Assembly (NCBI GenBank): GCA_947650285.1
Contig: CANTFL010001445.1
Location: 682,001-746,000 of the forward strand
Reading direction: 5' to 3'
Source of the DNA: Hyaloperonospora brassicae
Taxonomy: Eukaryota > Oomycota > Peronosporomycetes > Peronosporales > Peronosporaceae
Length of the DNA: 64,000 nucleotides
Under the pieces are notes generated by a model, which was not told where the DNA came from, searched no databases, and was given only the letters and a program-made list of their open reading frames with translations. Position numbers and translations under genes: made by a program. Below, in pieces: positions 9,454 through 19,374 of the stretch (positions are counted from its first letter, which is position 1; each line of letters begins with the position of its first letter).

Positions 9454-10370
9454 AGAATTTTGGACGAGAAGGGTGGCTCAAGAAACTTGAGGCGACACGC
9501 CTCAGGCTCGAAAAGCGAACGCCAACCGGTGCAAGGTACCGGTTGCACTGTTTGTCGAGTGAGGCCGGCATTCCATGCCTCACGTGGGGAGACCCTTGTG
9601 CGAGTTGTGCTGACAACTCGCAACGTGCACATAGGGACGTGTATTCCCTAAGTTTGCCCTGGGGAAGGGCACACATCTCGGAGGAGATGCGTGACGCGAT
9701 TACAAACTTGCAATCCATCTACAAGCGCCAAAAGCGCGTGTTTACCGATGGTCCCTCGGACCAATCGGATGGGTCTCGTCATACTGGCGGACGAGACCTC
9801 CAACATCCATCAACAGCTGAGAGCGGGGATCCCAGCTGTTCCAAGAGGGTGGATACCCCCGCCACTGGACGAGGTAGCTCGTCCTTGATCCTGAATCGTC
9901 ACGGTGGTTCAAGATACGCTCCACTAGAAAGCGTTGATCACCGTGAGAATCCACCAAAGAATGTGGTGGAGGAGGAAAGACCTCCTCCAGAACTCCAGGC
10001 CCACCATCTCGACCCTTACGAGATGGATCGCGCAATCGATAAATTGAGCGATGAATTGAAGCACGAGCGCAACCGGCGCTACTCTTTGACTGATGCCGTG
10101 CGGAAGAACCGCAAGGATAGCGAGGCTGATCGGGCGAGAGACCGCGCCGATTGCGCCACAGCGCAGCTTCAGGTCGAGCGGGATGTCCTCTCCCTTTTCG
10201 GCGAGCTGGCGACAGCTAGCGGGGAGATATCTCGGTTTAGTTCCGAGGTATCATATCTGCGCGTCCAGACGGATCGTCCGGAGCGCGAGCGCAAGAACTT
10301 AATGGATGTTCTTGAACGTGGGGTCTATCTTCATCGGAAGAAGAAGGCTCGTACTGACAGTACGGCCTGA
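9420..10370 (+). CDS. antisense accessory ORF of F1, copy B (316 aa, coiled coil)
   Basis: Uninterrupted 316-codon ORF on the strand opposite pol, with only a few residue differences from copy A. Charged, heptad-like C-terminal half (EMDRAIDKLSDELKHERNRR region, then a VQTDRPERERKNLMDVLERG segment) and a basic end (HRKKKAR). One A/B difference creates an extra stop in the sense (pol) frame while making only a Leu/Phe change here, which hints that the antisense frame is the one being kept. No family recognised. Confidence 0.62.
   Translation: MAAWNAFVQNVKNFGREGWLKKLEATRLRLEKRTPTGARYRLHCLSSEAGIPCLTWGDPCASCADNSQRAHRDVYSLSLPWGRAHISEEMRDAITNLQSIYKRQKRVFTDGPSDQSDGSRHTGGRDLQHPSTAESGDPSCSKRVDTPATGRGSSSLILNRHGGSRYAPLESVDHRENPPKNVVEEERPPPELQAHHLDPYEMDRAIDKLSDELKHERNRRYSLTDAVRKNRKDSEADRARDRADCATAQLQVERDVLSLFGELATASGEISRFSSEVSYLRVQTDRPERERKNLMDVLERGVYLHRKKKARTDSTA
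9742..10035 (-). pseudogene. chromodomain of copy B polyprotein
   Basis: Same chromodomain as in copy A (FLVERILNHRDDSG, YLVQWRGYPPSWNSWDP). It is separated from integrase by two in-frame stops in this copy, one of them shared with copy A. Fully overlapped by the antisense 316-codon ORF. Confidence 0.82.
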
Positions 10371-11816
10371 GCCTCCCCACGTAAAACGTAGGATGCGTGC
10401 GCATCTTACGTGGCAATTCGAGTGTGTATGCATTGCCCTTGCGATGCAACACTCGAAATGGCCCAATGTACTTCGGCAGTAGTTTACTACTGCAGACACT
10501 AGTGACTGCATGTCCAGGTAAGTTTACCGTAGACAGTAGTACTAGGTCATTAAGTCTAAATGAAAGAACATTTGCTCGTCCATTCTTGTCTGCGTTCCGT
10601 ATCTGGCGGTCCACAGCATTTGCGATGGAGTCCTGAACGAAACGGACAACCGCCTCTAGAGTCAGCAGGAAGTTCTCTGCTGACTCTTTGTTTTGTCTTT
10701 CAGTGCGCTTCGTGCGCACTGCTAATAGATTGTTCTCTTCTTCAGCGAGGTTGTCTTCTTCCTCGCTGGAATAATCGTTGACGATGCTGAATATACCAGC
10801 AGCATCATCATCATCCGAATCAATAATAGCGTTGTCGCTATTATTGCGGTGTTCTTCATCGATGTCGACATTGTCGACATCGGCATCATACGTGACGACG
10901 TTAGCGTAGACACGTGATGAGCAAGAGCCAAAACGGTTTTTGCTCGAGCGAGTCCCTCCCCCCTTATCCAAGAGTCACACTCTAGAAAGGTGGGCACACG
11001 TGGATGGTGTAGGCCATTCACGTAAGACGGTGTGTGCTGGGTGGAAGCATACACCGAATTATTGATGGCGAATTCCATCATGGGTAGGAATTCGCTCCAA
11101 CTCGGAAACGAGTGGACATATCCTCGAAGGATCTCTTCGAGGACACGGTTCGCACGTTCCGTCTGACCATCTGTTTCGGGATGGTCAGAAGTGGACATCT
11201 TCTATCGTGTTCCGAGAGAACGGAACACGGGTTGCCAAAATGCCGCCGTGAACCGAGGGTCATGGTCGGATACGAGTTCACGGGGCAACCCGTGGAGTCG
11301 GAAGATCGTGTCTAGAAAGACACGAGCACAACCGGGTGCCGTTGTGGACTCGGTCACTGCAGAAAGATGCACCATCTTGCTGACCCGATCAACGAAAACA
11401 AGAATAATGGTATTCTTGTGGTCTTCTGCGGGAAACCCGAAGACGAAGTCCATTGAAACGGACTGCCAGCACTCTGTCGGAACAGGCAGAAGCTGCAATG
11501 GAGCACGGTATGAAGGACTAGGTTTCACCCGTTGACAAACCTCGCAAGCACGTATGTACTTGCGGACAAACTGATACTGGCGTGGCCAATTAAAGTCACG
11601 ACTTACCGTGAGGTAGGTCTTTTCTCTACCACGATGCCCGCCTGTTGGGGCATCGTGACACTCATACATGATGCGTAAACGCAAATCATGATGAGTGGGG
11701 ACGACGACACGAGGCGTGTCGCCGTCAACGGCTGCATAGTAAAACAGTCCATTACGCGTTGTGTACCGATCCCATCCCTGTCTTCCGCGTATGCCTTTCG
11801 TACGTCGCCAAGTCAA
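10237..11816 (-). pseudogene. integrase of copy B
   Basis: Frames 11202-11816, 10722-11198 and 10237-10971 carry the HHCC module with both His present (YECHDAP, GGHRGREKT), the two Asp motifs, the TDGQTERANRVLEE Glu motif and the GPFRVLHRKGN C-terminal domain. The 5' end (about 11760-11900) is unlike copy A and looks like a replaced or recombined segment. Confidence 0.85.
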
Positions 11817-11925
11817 CTTGACGACGGGACACTGACTCTCAGTGTCGCAACAGTGGGCTTATCCTCACAGTTGGATTGTACATCCGGCTCGAAATAGGGC
11901 CGGCGCGAGAGCGCATCAGCGACGA

Positions 11926-12681
11926 CTATAAGTCGTCCTGGCTTGTACTTGACGGATAATTGTACCCCGCGAAGAAAGACAGCCACCTCGCCATTCTTTG
12001 CGAGAGGTGTGGGCTGTTTACGGCCGTGCGTAGTGACGCATGGTCCGTATAGACAACAAACGATCTATCTCCGAGGAGATAGACGCGAAACTTAGCCAGT
12101 GCGTACTTCATGGCAAGGAGTTCCTCGTCATGTACTGGGTGATTGCGCTCAGCTGCTTGCAGCTGACGCGACTGATAACAGACGACTCTCTCTGCGCCAT
12201 CTGTGTCGAACTGCATTAACGCACAGCCGATTGCAAAATTGCTGGTGTCACAGACCACATGAAATGGTCTGTCCTGATCTGCAATCGCCAATATCGGCGA
12301 TTGCATCAAGCTTTGTTTGATACCCTCAAAGGAACGCTGGCACTCAGCGTTCCATGAACACTTGACATCTTTCTTGAGCAAGCAAGAAAGATGTACCGTC
12401 ATCTTTGCGTAGTGAAGAGAGTACTTATGCAAGTACGCCGCTAGTCCAAGGAACTTCCTTAGTCCCTTGACATCGACTGACACTGGCCATTCGGTGATCG
12501 CCTTGATCTTCTCGGGATCAGGGCGTACGCCGTGTTTACCCACGATGCACCCAAGAAGTGGTATTTCGCTAGCCGAGAATATACACTTCTTGAGGTTTGC
12601 GTACAACTTATGCTTGCGCATAAGTTGAAGAACTTGACGAACGTGAATTCTGTGAACTTCAACGTCCGTCTTTCCGTCCAT
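11926..12681 (-). pseudogene. RT C-terminus and RNase H of copy B
   Basis: 251-codon open frame equivalent to 578-1333 of copy A, with RT connection and RNase H motifs (PFHVVCDTSNFAIGCALMQ, YTDHASLR). Slightly closer to a canonical sequence than copy A (LKKCIFSASEIPLLGCIVG). Confidence 0.85.
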
Positions 12682-13028
12682 CGCCCGGCTATGGGGAGCG
12701 CCATACTTCGTCGAAGTAACTCGGTGCGAAGTCTCGCACCGGTCTCAACAGATTTGTAACACATCTGTTGAATGTTGCAGGGGCTATTGCTTAGCCCCTG
12801 TGGCATCACTAGTCACTCCCACAGCATACCGCTGGGGGTGCTCACTGCCGTGTACGGGATGTCTCGTTCACGCATGAGGATCTGATAGAATCCATCCATC
12901 AGATCCATGGACGAAAAGATGGTACTCTTTGACATCCCATCTATGATCACGTCCTTTCTCGGTATCGGCGTCTAAGCCGGTACCGTTGCAGCAATCAACT
13001 TGTTGAACGCGTGCACTATCCGCCACCC
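12682..13028 (-). pseudogene. RT fingers and palm of copy B (broken)
   Basis: Continues the protease-RT frame past the TGA at 13029-13031 with further stops at 12972-12974 and 12813-12815, then changes frame. Contains MDLMDGFYQILMRERD, the VMPQGLSN block and the YFDE variant of the active site. All these lesions match copy A. Confidence 0.82.
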
Positions 13029-14507
13029 TCATGTGGCCTTTCGCACACAGAAGGTCGGAGAGCTGTGAGGGGATGTTGATTCCCTCACATGGCCCGCTGC
13101 TATGCGATCGGCAAAGAACTTGTCGATCGCTAGTACTTGTTCACGAGGCAGTGGCCACTGCTTCATGACAAAATACTTCGAGCCCGGTTTGAGCTCGATC
13201 TCGTGTCGAGTGCCTTTATCCTTAGGCAACTCGCAAGGTACGGATTCAGAGAACACATCCCTGAATTCAATCAAATCCTTGTACAAAGGATTTGCCTGAA
13301 GTGACTCCCAGGATTGAGACGTGTATCGCTCAATCCGAGTCTTCTCATCGAGGACACTTTCGTCCATCGATGAGCTGCTGAGAACCCGTTCGTTCTCAGC
13401 AAATACTGTTGCCGACCGAATGTCGGTCACATACTCGTCCTCTGTGACGAGTATGCAGATCTGCTTGACTTTGCCACTGCGCAGATCACGCAAGAACCGC
13501 TTTTGTTCTACCGTTGGCAACTGAGTTATCTCCGAAGTCAACTTCGGAGGCACAATCAGATCAAGCGTATAAGCGCCTACGCTTGATCCGTTATTAACCA
13601 AGACGTTCAACGTCTCGGTTACTTCCTGGGAACTTTGTTCCACAGGTTGCTGAAGGCCTAATCCTTCAGCAAGTGACTCTTGAGGAATTCCTTCCTCAAG
13701 TACGTGGGGACTTATTCCCTCAACGTCTTCCGACTGTGGCTGTGCAACCACAGTCAGGAACCGATCCTCTACGGTCGACTCTCCAGTCGACCTAGGATTT
13801 TCATGTTGCCCCTTGGGAGCAACAGACTTCTTTCTTCTAAGATGCTGCCCGCTAGGCATGCATCCATGTCCCGGTCCACTCGCCTTATTCGAGTGGTGGA
13901 CCTTCGGCGCAGCCTGTACTTCTGTACAGCCGCCGAGAGCTTGCTCCACAGTGTAGTGATCAACTACACTGTGATCTTGTGCAGTCGTGCTAACGACCGT
14001 ACCGCAAGTGAGGCCATCGCACTCACTCGCAGAGCATCCACACGCTTGTGGACACTCCAAGATGTTCATCAGATGGCCATCTGATGAACAAGTGGCAGGC
14101 ATCTTCACGTATCGATGCTGCCAGCTCACCCTTGGCTCGTACCTTATGAGCCAAGGTAATCCCAGGATGACATCAAATTTGTCATCCAGATCTAGTACGA
14201 TGAAGTCATCATCGTACTGTTCGCCCTCTAACGTGTAGTGGATTTCTACTACACGTTTATCAACGGTAATCGATGCGCCTGTTGCAAGGTGCACCATCAT
14301 CCTCGTGAGGGGAATGTCGCGCTCAACGAACTTGAGCCTTGCAGCCTCTAGTGACTGGCGACGAACAAACTTGTTCGACGCCCCACAGTCTACAAGAGCA
14401 CGAAGCGACAACTCATTTGTCGCTTCCAACTTCAAGGTGGTGAGCAAAAAGCCATCACCAGGTGCAGAGACACACAATGATTGTGTATCTGGAGCAACTT
14501 TTGTCAA
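13029..14507 (-). CDS. F1 aspartic protease and RT N-terminus (pro-pol frame)
   Basis: Long open frame, entered from gag by a probable -1 frameshift; the frame is already open upstream of 14507. The retropepsin-like protease has an active site ALVDCGASNKF (usual D-S/T-G replaced by D-C-G) and the downstream VILGLPWL motif. A long low-complexity linker follows, then the start of RT (WPLPREQVLAIDKFFADRI). The frame ends at the TGA shared with copy A. Role: cleaves the Gag-Pol polyprotein in the virus-like particle. Confidence 0.8.
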   Translation of the reverse strand: MTKVAPDTQSLCVSAPGDGFLLTTLKLEATNELSLRALVDCGASNKFVRRQSLEAARLKFVERDIPLTRMMVHLATGASITVDKRVVEIHYTLEGEQYDDDFIVLDLDDKFDVILGLPWLIRYEPRVSWQHRYVKMPATCSSDGHLMNILECPQACGCSASECDGLTCGTVVSTTAQDHSVVDHYTVEQALGGCTEVQAAPKVHHSNKASGPGHGCMPSGQHLRRKKSVAPKGQHENPRSTGESTVEDRFLTVVAQPQSEDVEGISPHVLEEGIPQESLAEGLGLQQPVEQSSQEVTETLNVLVNNGSSVGAYTLDLIVPPKLTSEITQLPTVEQKRFLRDLRSGKVKQICILVTEDEYVTDIRSATVFAENERVLSSSSMDESVLDEKTRIERYTSQSWESLQANPLYKDLIEFRDVFSESVPCELPKDKGTRHEIELKPGSKYFVMKQWPLPREQVLAIDKFFADRIAAGHVRESTSPHSSPTFCVRKAT

Positions 14508-14541
14508 GAGATTTGCAAATTCTCTTGCGGTTGCTGGATCA

Positions 14542-14579
14542 GTAGGGCGCTCCGCCCCTACGGACCCCGACCATTTTTT
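14542..14579 (-). promoter_or_regulatory. candidate -1 ribosomal frameshift signal between gag and pro-pol
   Basis: On the - strand the gag codons tcA AAA AAT form the heptamer A AAA AAT (14579-14573) in the correct phase. After an 11-nt spacer comes a hairpin at 14561-14542 (GTAGGGGCG / CGCCCTAC with one bulged G), and the gag TAG (14558-14560) lies in its first strand. The pro-pol frame is exactly -1 relative to gag and open across this region. Confidence 0.6.
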
Positions 14580-15655
14580 GATGGTCCGTCTCGCTGCTGC
14601 GGCTTCGCAACAGCGCTGGACCCACGCACATTGCCCTTCTTGGCGAATGGTCGTCCATTTCGCTCAGTACTGCTTGGTACTGGGCGTGGAGCACTACACT
14701 CGTATGCGCAAGGCCCTAACTTCTGACAGCGATTGCACCTCTGCAATCGCTTGTTGTTTGAAGAGCGAGGTCTCTTGCTCTCAACATAGAAGAGGTCCAT
14801 TGGTTCTGGAACTCCGATCTCTTGTCGTCTCCGTGGACGATAAGAGTTTGAGCTAGCATGAGCCTGTCTCATGCTTAAGTCTTCCTGTTCCGCGACTGAT
14901 ATCGCTTCTTCAAGCGTATTCAGCTCAAGGCGGAACAGGTGGCTCCTGACGGGCCCTTCTGCGAGCCCTTGCATGAACACCGCAATCAACGTGTGTTCAT
15001 GAACTGGGTTAGCAGTTATACTACTCGCAAGGAGTCGTATATGTTGTGCGTAAGCGTGTACATCACGCTTGCCCTGCTTAGGTTTCAGGAGCTCTGAACG
15101 AGCCCTAAACTCAGCCCGTGGCGGCTCAAACGTTTGTCTGAGCCGGGACTTGAAGTCATCTAGCGACCTAAACACATTTGGGTCGCTACTTTCGAGCCCT
15201 AAGGCCCAAGTTTTGGCACGTCCTGCCAAGTGGGTTTGAGCAAATGTGAGTTTCATTTGCTCATCTTCGACGCGACGAGCCCTTAGGGCTCTGTCGAGTT
15301 CGACAAACCATTGTAACAGGGAGTCTTCCGGGACTCCACTGTACTTCGAGATGTCAACTTTCATGACTTCGGGACGACGCGCATGCGCCGTCCCGTCCAC
15401 AGCAGCTTGGAATTGCTGCTGTCTCAACGGCTCTGTCTGTTGAGCACCGAGTTCTCTCAACTGCTCGGCCTGTTGAGAGTCTTGCTGGTGAAGCAAGGCT
15501 ACTTTCTCCCTTTCGGTGACAAGTTCATTTTGAATGAACCTGGCTATAGCGGCATGTTGTTGGTCTTTGTCTAGAGACTCCAACATGGCGCTAATGGCGA
15601 ACTCGCCTACGGTAGAACCCATTCGTTCTACCGCACTCCATTCGATGTCACTCAA
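14558..15655 (-). CDS. F1 Gag (365 aa)
   Basis: Uninterrupted ORF next to the 5' LTR. Residues about 100-270 match the retrotransposon Gag capsid-like domain (SLLQWFVELDRALRARRV, LTFAQTHLAGRAKTWAL, FKSRLRQTF). A zinc-knuckle remnant follows, CNRCQKLGPCAYEC: the canonical CX2CX4HX4C has Pro in place of His, with a Cys right after it. Basic C-terminal tail. Forms the particle shell and packages RNA. The start at 15655 lies about 100 bp inside the 5' LTR, as expected. Confidence 0.85.
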   Translation of the reverse strand: MSDIEWSAVERMGSTVGEFAISAMLESLDKDQQHAAIARFIQNELVTEREKVALLHQQDSQQAEQLRELGAQQTEPLRQQQFQAAVDGTAHARRPEVMKVDISKYSGVPEDSLLQWFVELDRALRARRVEDEQMKLTFAQTHLAGRAKTWALGLESSDPNVFRSLDDFKSRLRQTFEPPRAEFRARSELLKPKQGKRDVHAYAQHIRLLASSITANPVHEHTLIAVFMQGLAEGPVRSHLFRLELNTLEEAISVAEQEDLSMRQAHASSNSYRPRRRQEIGVPEPMDLFYVESKRPRSSNNKRLQRCNRCQKLGPCAYECSAPRPVPSSTERNGRPFAKKGNVRGSSAVAKPQQRDGPSKNGRGP

Positions 15656-15755
15656 TGGGTAAACCCTTCACGCGTGGCGTGAAAGGTTTCTTCGTCATCC
15701 AACATATTCATGTTTGATGCTGTGGTCCTTGGAAGGACTACAAAGTGCTACCTGG

Positions 15756-16149
15756 CGTAACGGGGCACACCCTTGCGTGAACTTAACGCAAGGGTTTTGG
15801 GTGCCCCGACAGACGTACACGAGGCGAACGAGGAAGCGTAGGATAAGGAAAAAGTATACCTGTTATATTAATATAATTAAGTCTATTTGCTAATGTCTCT
15901 CTGTTTAACCTGACTTAATTATGCTAATATAACTGAGTGTATGGTGACGACTTGTCACCACTCATTGCGCGCGTCTTGCGGCGATTGGTGGGTTGATATC
16001 ATCAAGATATCAACCAATGAGCAGATCCTTTGGTCGCTTCACCAATATCACCATTATCGGTGATATTGTTCAAAGAATATTCACTTAATATTCTTTGTTG
16101 TCACTTTCTTTTAAAGTGACACTTCCATGTAACGGGCTGCCCCTTTACA
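15756..16149 (-). repeat. 5' LTR of copy B
   Basis: F1 LTR in reverse orientation; outer end ...CCCTTTACA, inner end CGTAACGGGG, so both ends carry a substitution relative to TGTAACGGGG/CCCCGTTACA. Clearly more divergent from the 3' LTR of the same element than that LTR is from copy A's. Confidence 0.9.
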
Positions 16150-18031
16150 ATTGTGGTCGGACAGTGGTGAGATGGTCTCTTGGCTGTAGGTGATTTCATA
16201 ACTGGGTCAGCCGATCCACGGCTGCTGTCACGACCGCGATGGCCATCGCGAAAGTTGTTGTAGTCGCATTGAGCACGTGCATCCAACGACCAAAAGGACG
16301 GCACTCCACGTCTTTTCGCATCAAGCGCAACATTGGGGGACCGTCGGTTCATGCTTATGTGATTGCTGAAGCGAATTAGAACGTGAAGAAGGACGAGTGT
16401 GCGTATCTCATTGTACAGGTGACGAAGGCTGGTGAGCTACGGAAGATCTTTGACAATCGGCACCTCGTTGCGGCAGAAACGAAGGAGCAGTACGAAGCTC
16501 TGCGCTAGATGCTGGACAACTGGAGGCGTTTGCCATCGCTGTGATGCTAGACGGATGCCTCGGAGCCATGGGACCTCGGGTCGCTTGGGCTTGCTAGCGT
16601 GGAACCAAAACTAACGATAATCGCATGTTTTGTTGTCAGAGATCGTTGACTGACTTTCGTTGCCATCTTCTGCTCACACTTCTCTCACGACACATACCCC
16701 TTTTGTGTTCGAAAGCCACTGACTGGTTACCACTAGTGCAAGCGCAAGTGCTGTGCGTTTGTTGCCGCGTCGTTGCGTGACTTTGCCTCGAGGTCGACAC
16801 GGTGCTTGAGAGTAGGTTGATCGAACCTTCGCATCTGAATGCTTCGTAGTAACATATGACCGTCTCACGTAGCAATCGATCCTCAGCAAGACGCCACTGG
16901 ACTCCCGACTGTGGTCTGTGACGAAACACTCACATCTGCCAGAAGCCATTCCACGTAGACGATGTCAGCGTCTCAGCCTCAGCCTGCAGCTCTTCGTGGG
17001 CCCCTCTCTTGTGTGCCATGTTCCCACCACCTCCTCTTCACTCACCCATCGCTCGGCCTCTGGGTCTCTCTCGGCTACGGCTGTCTTTCACATACACATG
17101 AGCCCCTCGATACGCGACTCCAAGCTGCTAACGGGACCATCTGCTGACTCACGAGAGCACAATCAGCCATTGTCTCGTGATGTCCATGTGCTCGAACTGA
17201 ATGACACGTCGACGCCAATCTCTCCGAAAACTCCCCTTCGTCACATCTCGCGTCTTCTGTCTCCCTGTCTGCAACGAGAAACCCACCTGGTGCCTTCACT
17301 AGCTCTCCCTCTCTCTCTTGGCCCCGTGTTCTCGGATCAGCACACACACACACACACACATAGCAACAAGCAGTGCTCGACGCGTGCACTGCTTCCACGC
17401 GCAACCTGCGGTCTCCTCAATGAATCAGCAGGTGCTCGATAGTCGACAAAGCGGCCGCCAGAAGAGCTTCAACTCCGCAGTCCTCCACCAAACTGCCCCT
17501 ATACGCATCACGTGAATCGCCACGACGTCGCCCCCGTCCATTGTCCCGTCTCTCTTCGCCAGCCACGCGCGAGTGTCTCTGTCGTTCACAGCAGTAGCAG
17601 CAGCCGCAGTCGCAGTATCTCACCCGTCTGCTCTCCGTCTCTCCTGCCGTCTGCTCCTCTTCCGGCCGAGTTCTTCTCCAGCGCGTTCGACCGACGGCCT
17701 TCAGACCGATCTCCGCCGTCGCCGGAGCCTCTTCCTCCAGAACGCCGTCCAAACAGTTGGCACCACAGCGCGTCGTCTCGTTGCAATCGACAGCCAAAGC
17801 GCTGTCAGCGACTGCGCTGCGTACTGTTCGTGCGCGTCCGCTCCAGCGCTTTGATCTGCCGACCGCTTCTGTCGCTGCCGCCGCTTCTGCTACTGCTGTG
17901 GGTCCCTCGCGCGTGTCCCGTGGAGACTGTGTGTGGAGTGACGAACGAAAGTGCGCGGGCGAAGCAAAAAAACGCTGGAAAAAAAAGTGTTTTGTTGAAG
18001 TCACGGACGTCGGCGCCCGTGTGCACTGATC
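16150..18031. other. no recognisable intact gene; one decayed coding fragment and a (CA)n run
   Basis: At 16343-16620 (+) one frame reads protein-like (AYVIAEAN, then NVKKDECAYLIVQVTKAGEL and AETKEQYEAL) but has several stops; not identified. A (CA)n microsatellite sits at about 17341-17360. From 17500 to 18030 both strands have Ser/Arg- or Ala/Arg-rich open frames (for example 17417-18058 on -) with no recognisable domain; these look like composition effects. Confidence 0.45.
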
Positions 18032-18039
18032 GGAATGGG

Positions 18040-19374
18040 CGGGAGAGGCAATATACATCTAGGATTATGGCTAAATACACCGCCGCCTATCCTTTAGACT
18101 CAATGTTTATATGGCAACCGTTTAATCACATTCAGGCCACGTCACTTCGAATATTACAGGATAAGCTAAGTAGAACAGCACCTGTAACGGAGCCAGGCCA
18201 CGCTAATTCATATAAATTACAGAATAAGGTAATTAATATGCACCCGCGGCTTAGCACTGCAACCGTAGATTTAATATGCTAGTCCTTCATGTGCTGCAGC
18301 AAAGCTTCCGTGTGTAATTTTCCAATAAGTTTCTTTCTCTTTGCGTACTGAACGATATTGTGGACATCCTTGGCATTTAATAGGACACACGCCTCCTTTA
18401 ATTGGTTTACAATAACCTATAATAATCACATACAGACAAAAAACAGATAATGGCCTGCTGTATATGACTTCGACACGCACACATACCCGGGGAGCAGCTC
18501 CATCCTGATGCATCTGGACGACCTTAGAACTAATATCGTCAATGTATAGCGTCGAACGTCGCGCCGCCGGTGGCGTTGAGAGCATGGTCTTGCTGATACA
18601 ACGAGAGTGGCCGGTGTATCAGTTGTCCACTAAAATCGTCGACCAGGCAAATTCTTCGGGGTCGTGCTTGTCATACATGATCACGAGCTCGCATGAACAG
18701 CCGGCCTTTTTTGTTCCGCGATCTCGCATTGACGTGTGCCGACTGTGGGATCTTCTATGATGTTTTTCTGCCAGCATGTGAGAAAACTGCGCTCGGGACC
18801 AATCGAACAGCCGCGGGATACACTAATAGCAACGCCTTAGCGTACGGCGTCCTGCTTTAAAGCCTCTACAGCCGTCTTATGACTGTCAAAAGGCCCGACC
18901 GGTGGAGATTCTTCACAGATATATGAGAGATCAGCGGCGGCAGGATTAAGGCCAGCATCAACTTAGAACTTAACCTGATTGTCAGCGACGACAGAATTAG
19001 TATCAGCATTAACGACCGTAGCAGTGGCAGCAGAAGTAGTGGAGGTGGACAGAATTAGTATAAGTATGAACGACCGTAGCAGTGGCAGCAGAAGTAGTGG
19101 AGGTGGACAGAATTAGTATTAGTATGAACGACCGTAGCAGTTGCAGCAGCACTAGTGGATGTGGATGAAGGGCTCATCATCATGCGTTAGACAACAAGGA
19201 TTTTCTTTTTGAATTGACGTGGCTATGTAACAGGTGCCTTTCTACTTCGCTTATCCTGTAATATTCGAAGTGACGTGGCCCGAATGTGATACAACGGTTG
19301 TCATATAAACATTAGTCTAATGGATAGGCGCGCGGTGTATTTAGCCATAATGCTAGGTGTATTTAGCCTCTCCC
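18040..19374. mobile_element. terminal-inverted-repeat DNA transposon (non-autonomous or degraded), 1.3 kb
   Basis: About 150 bp at the left end (18041-18190) and right end (19229-19374) are inverted copies, starting GGGAGAGGC and containing GGCTAAATACACCG. They are flanked by the 8-bp direct repeat GGAATGGG (18032-18039 and 19375-19382), a target-site duplication. An 8-bp duplication fits hAT-like elements; a 9-bp (MULE) reading is possible if one base is reassigned. Inside, a - strand frame (18271-18585) has a Cys/His pattern (PIKCQGCPQYR ... ETYWKITH) resembling a FLYWCH/FAR1-type zinc finger, perhaps a transposase remnant. No catalytic domain is seen. Confidence 0.75.
18991..19164. repeat. 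tandem repeat, three units of 58 bp
   Basis: Units begin with ACAGAATTAGTAT at 18991, 19049 and 19107 and contain GTAGCAGTGGCAGCAG (third unit diverged). They lie inside the TIR element. Confidence 0.88.

Larger units (their letters stand above)
8240..16149 (-). mobile_element. Ty3/gypsy LTR retrotransposon F1, copy B (both LTRs present)
   Basis: A 7.9-kb element with 5' LTR (15756-16149), gag, protease, RT, RNase H, integrase, chromodomain, antisense ORF and 3' LTR (8240-8630). No target-site duplication is visible: the left flank ends AGTTAG and the right flank starts ATTGTGG. The two LTRs differ by many substitutions and indels (roughly a tenth of positions by eye), while the 3' LTR is almost identical to that of copy A. 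It shares three in-frame pol stops with A and has its own replaced segment around 11760-11900. Gag and protease frames are open; RT is not. Confidence 0.93.

Noticed and set aside
15700..15755. Primer-binding site next to the 5' LTR of copy B
   Set aside because: The sequence after the LTR (CCAGGTAGCACTTTGTAG on -) could not be matched by eye to a specific tRNA 3' end.
17417..18058. 213-codon - strand ORF and overlapping 256-codon + strand ORF
   Set aside because: GC-rich, Arg/Ser/Ala-biased, no domain, and the + strand frame runs on into the terminal inverted repeat of a transposon at 18040.
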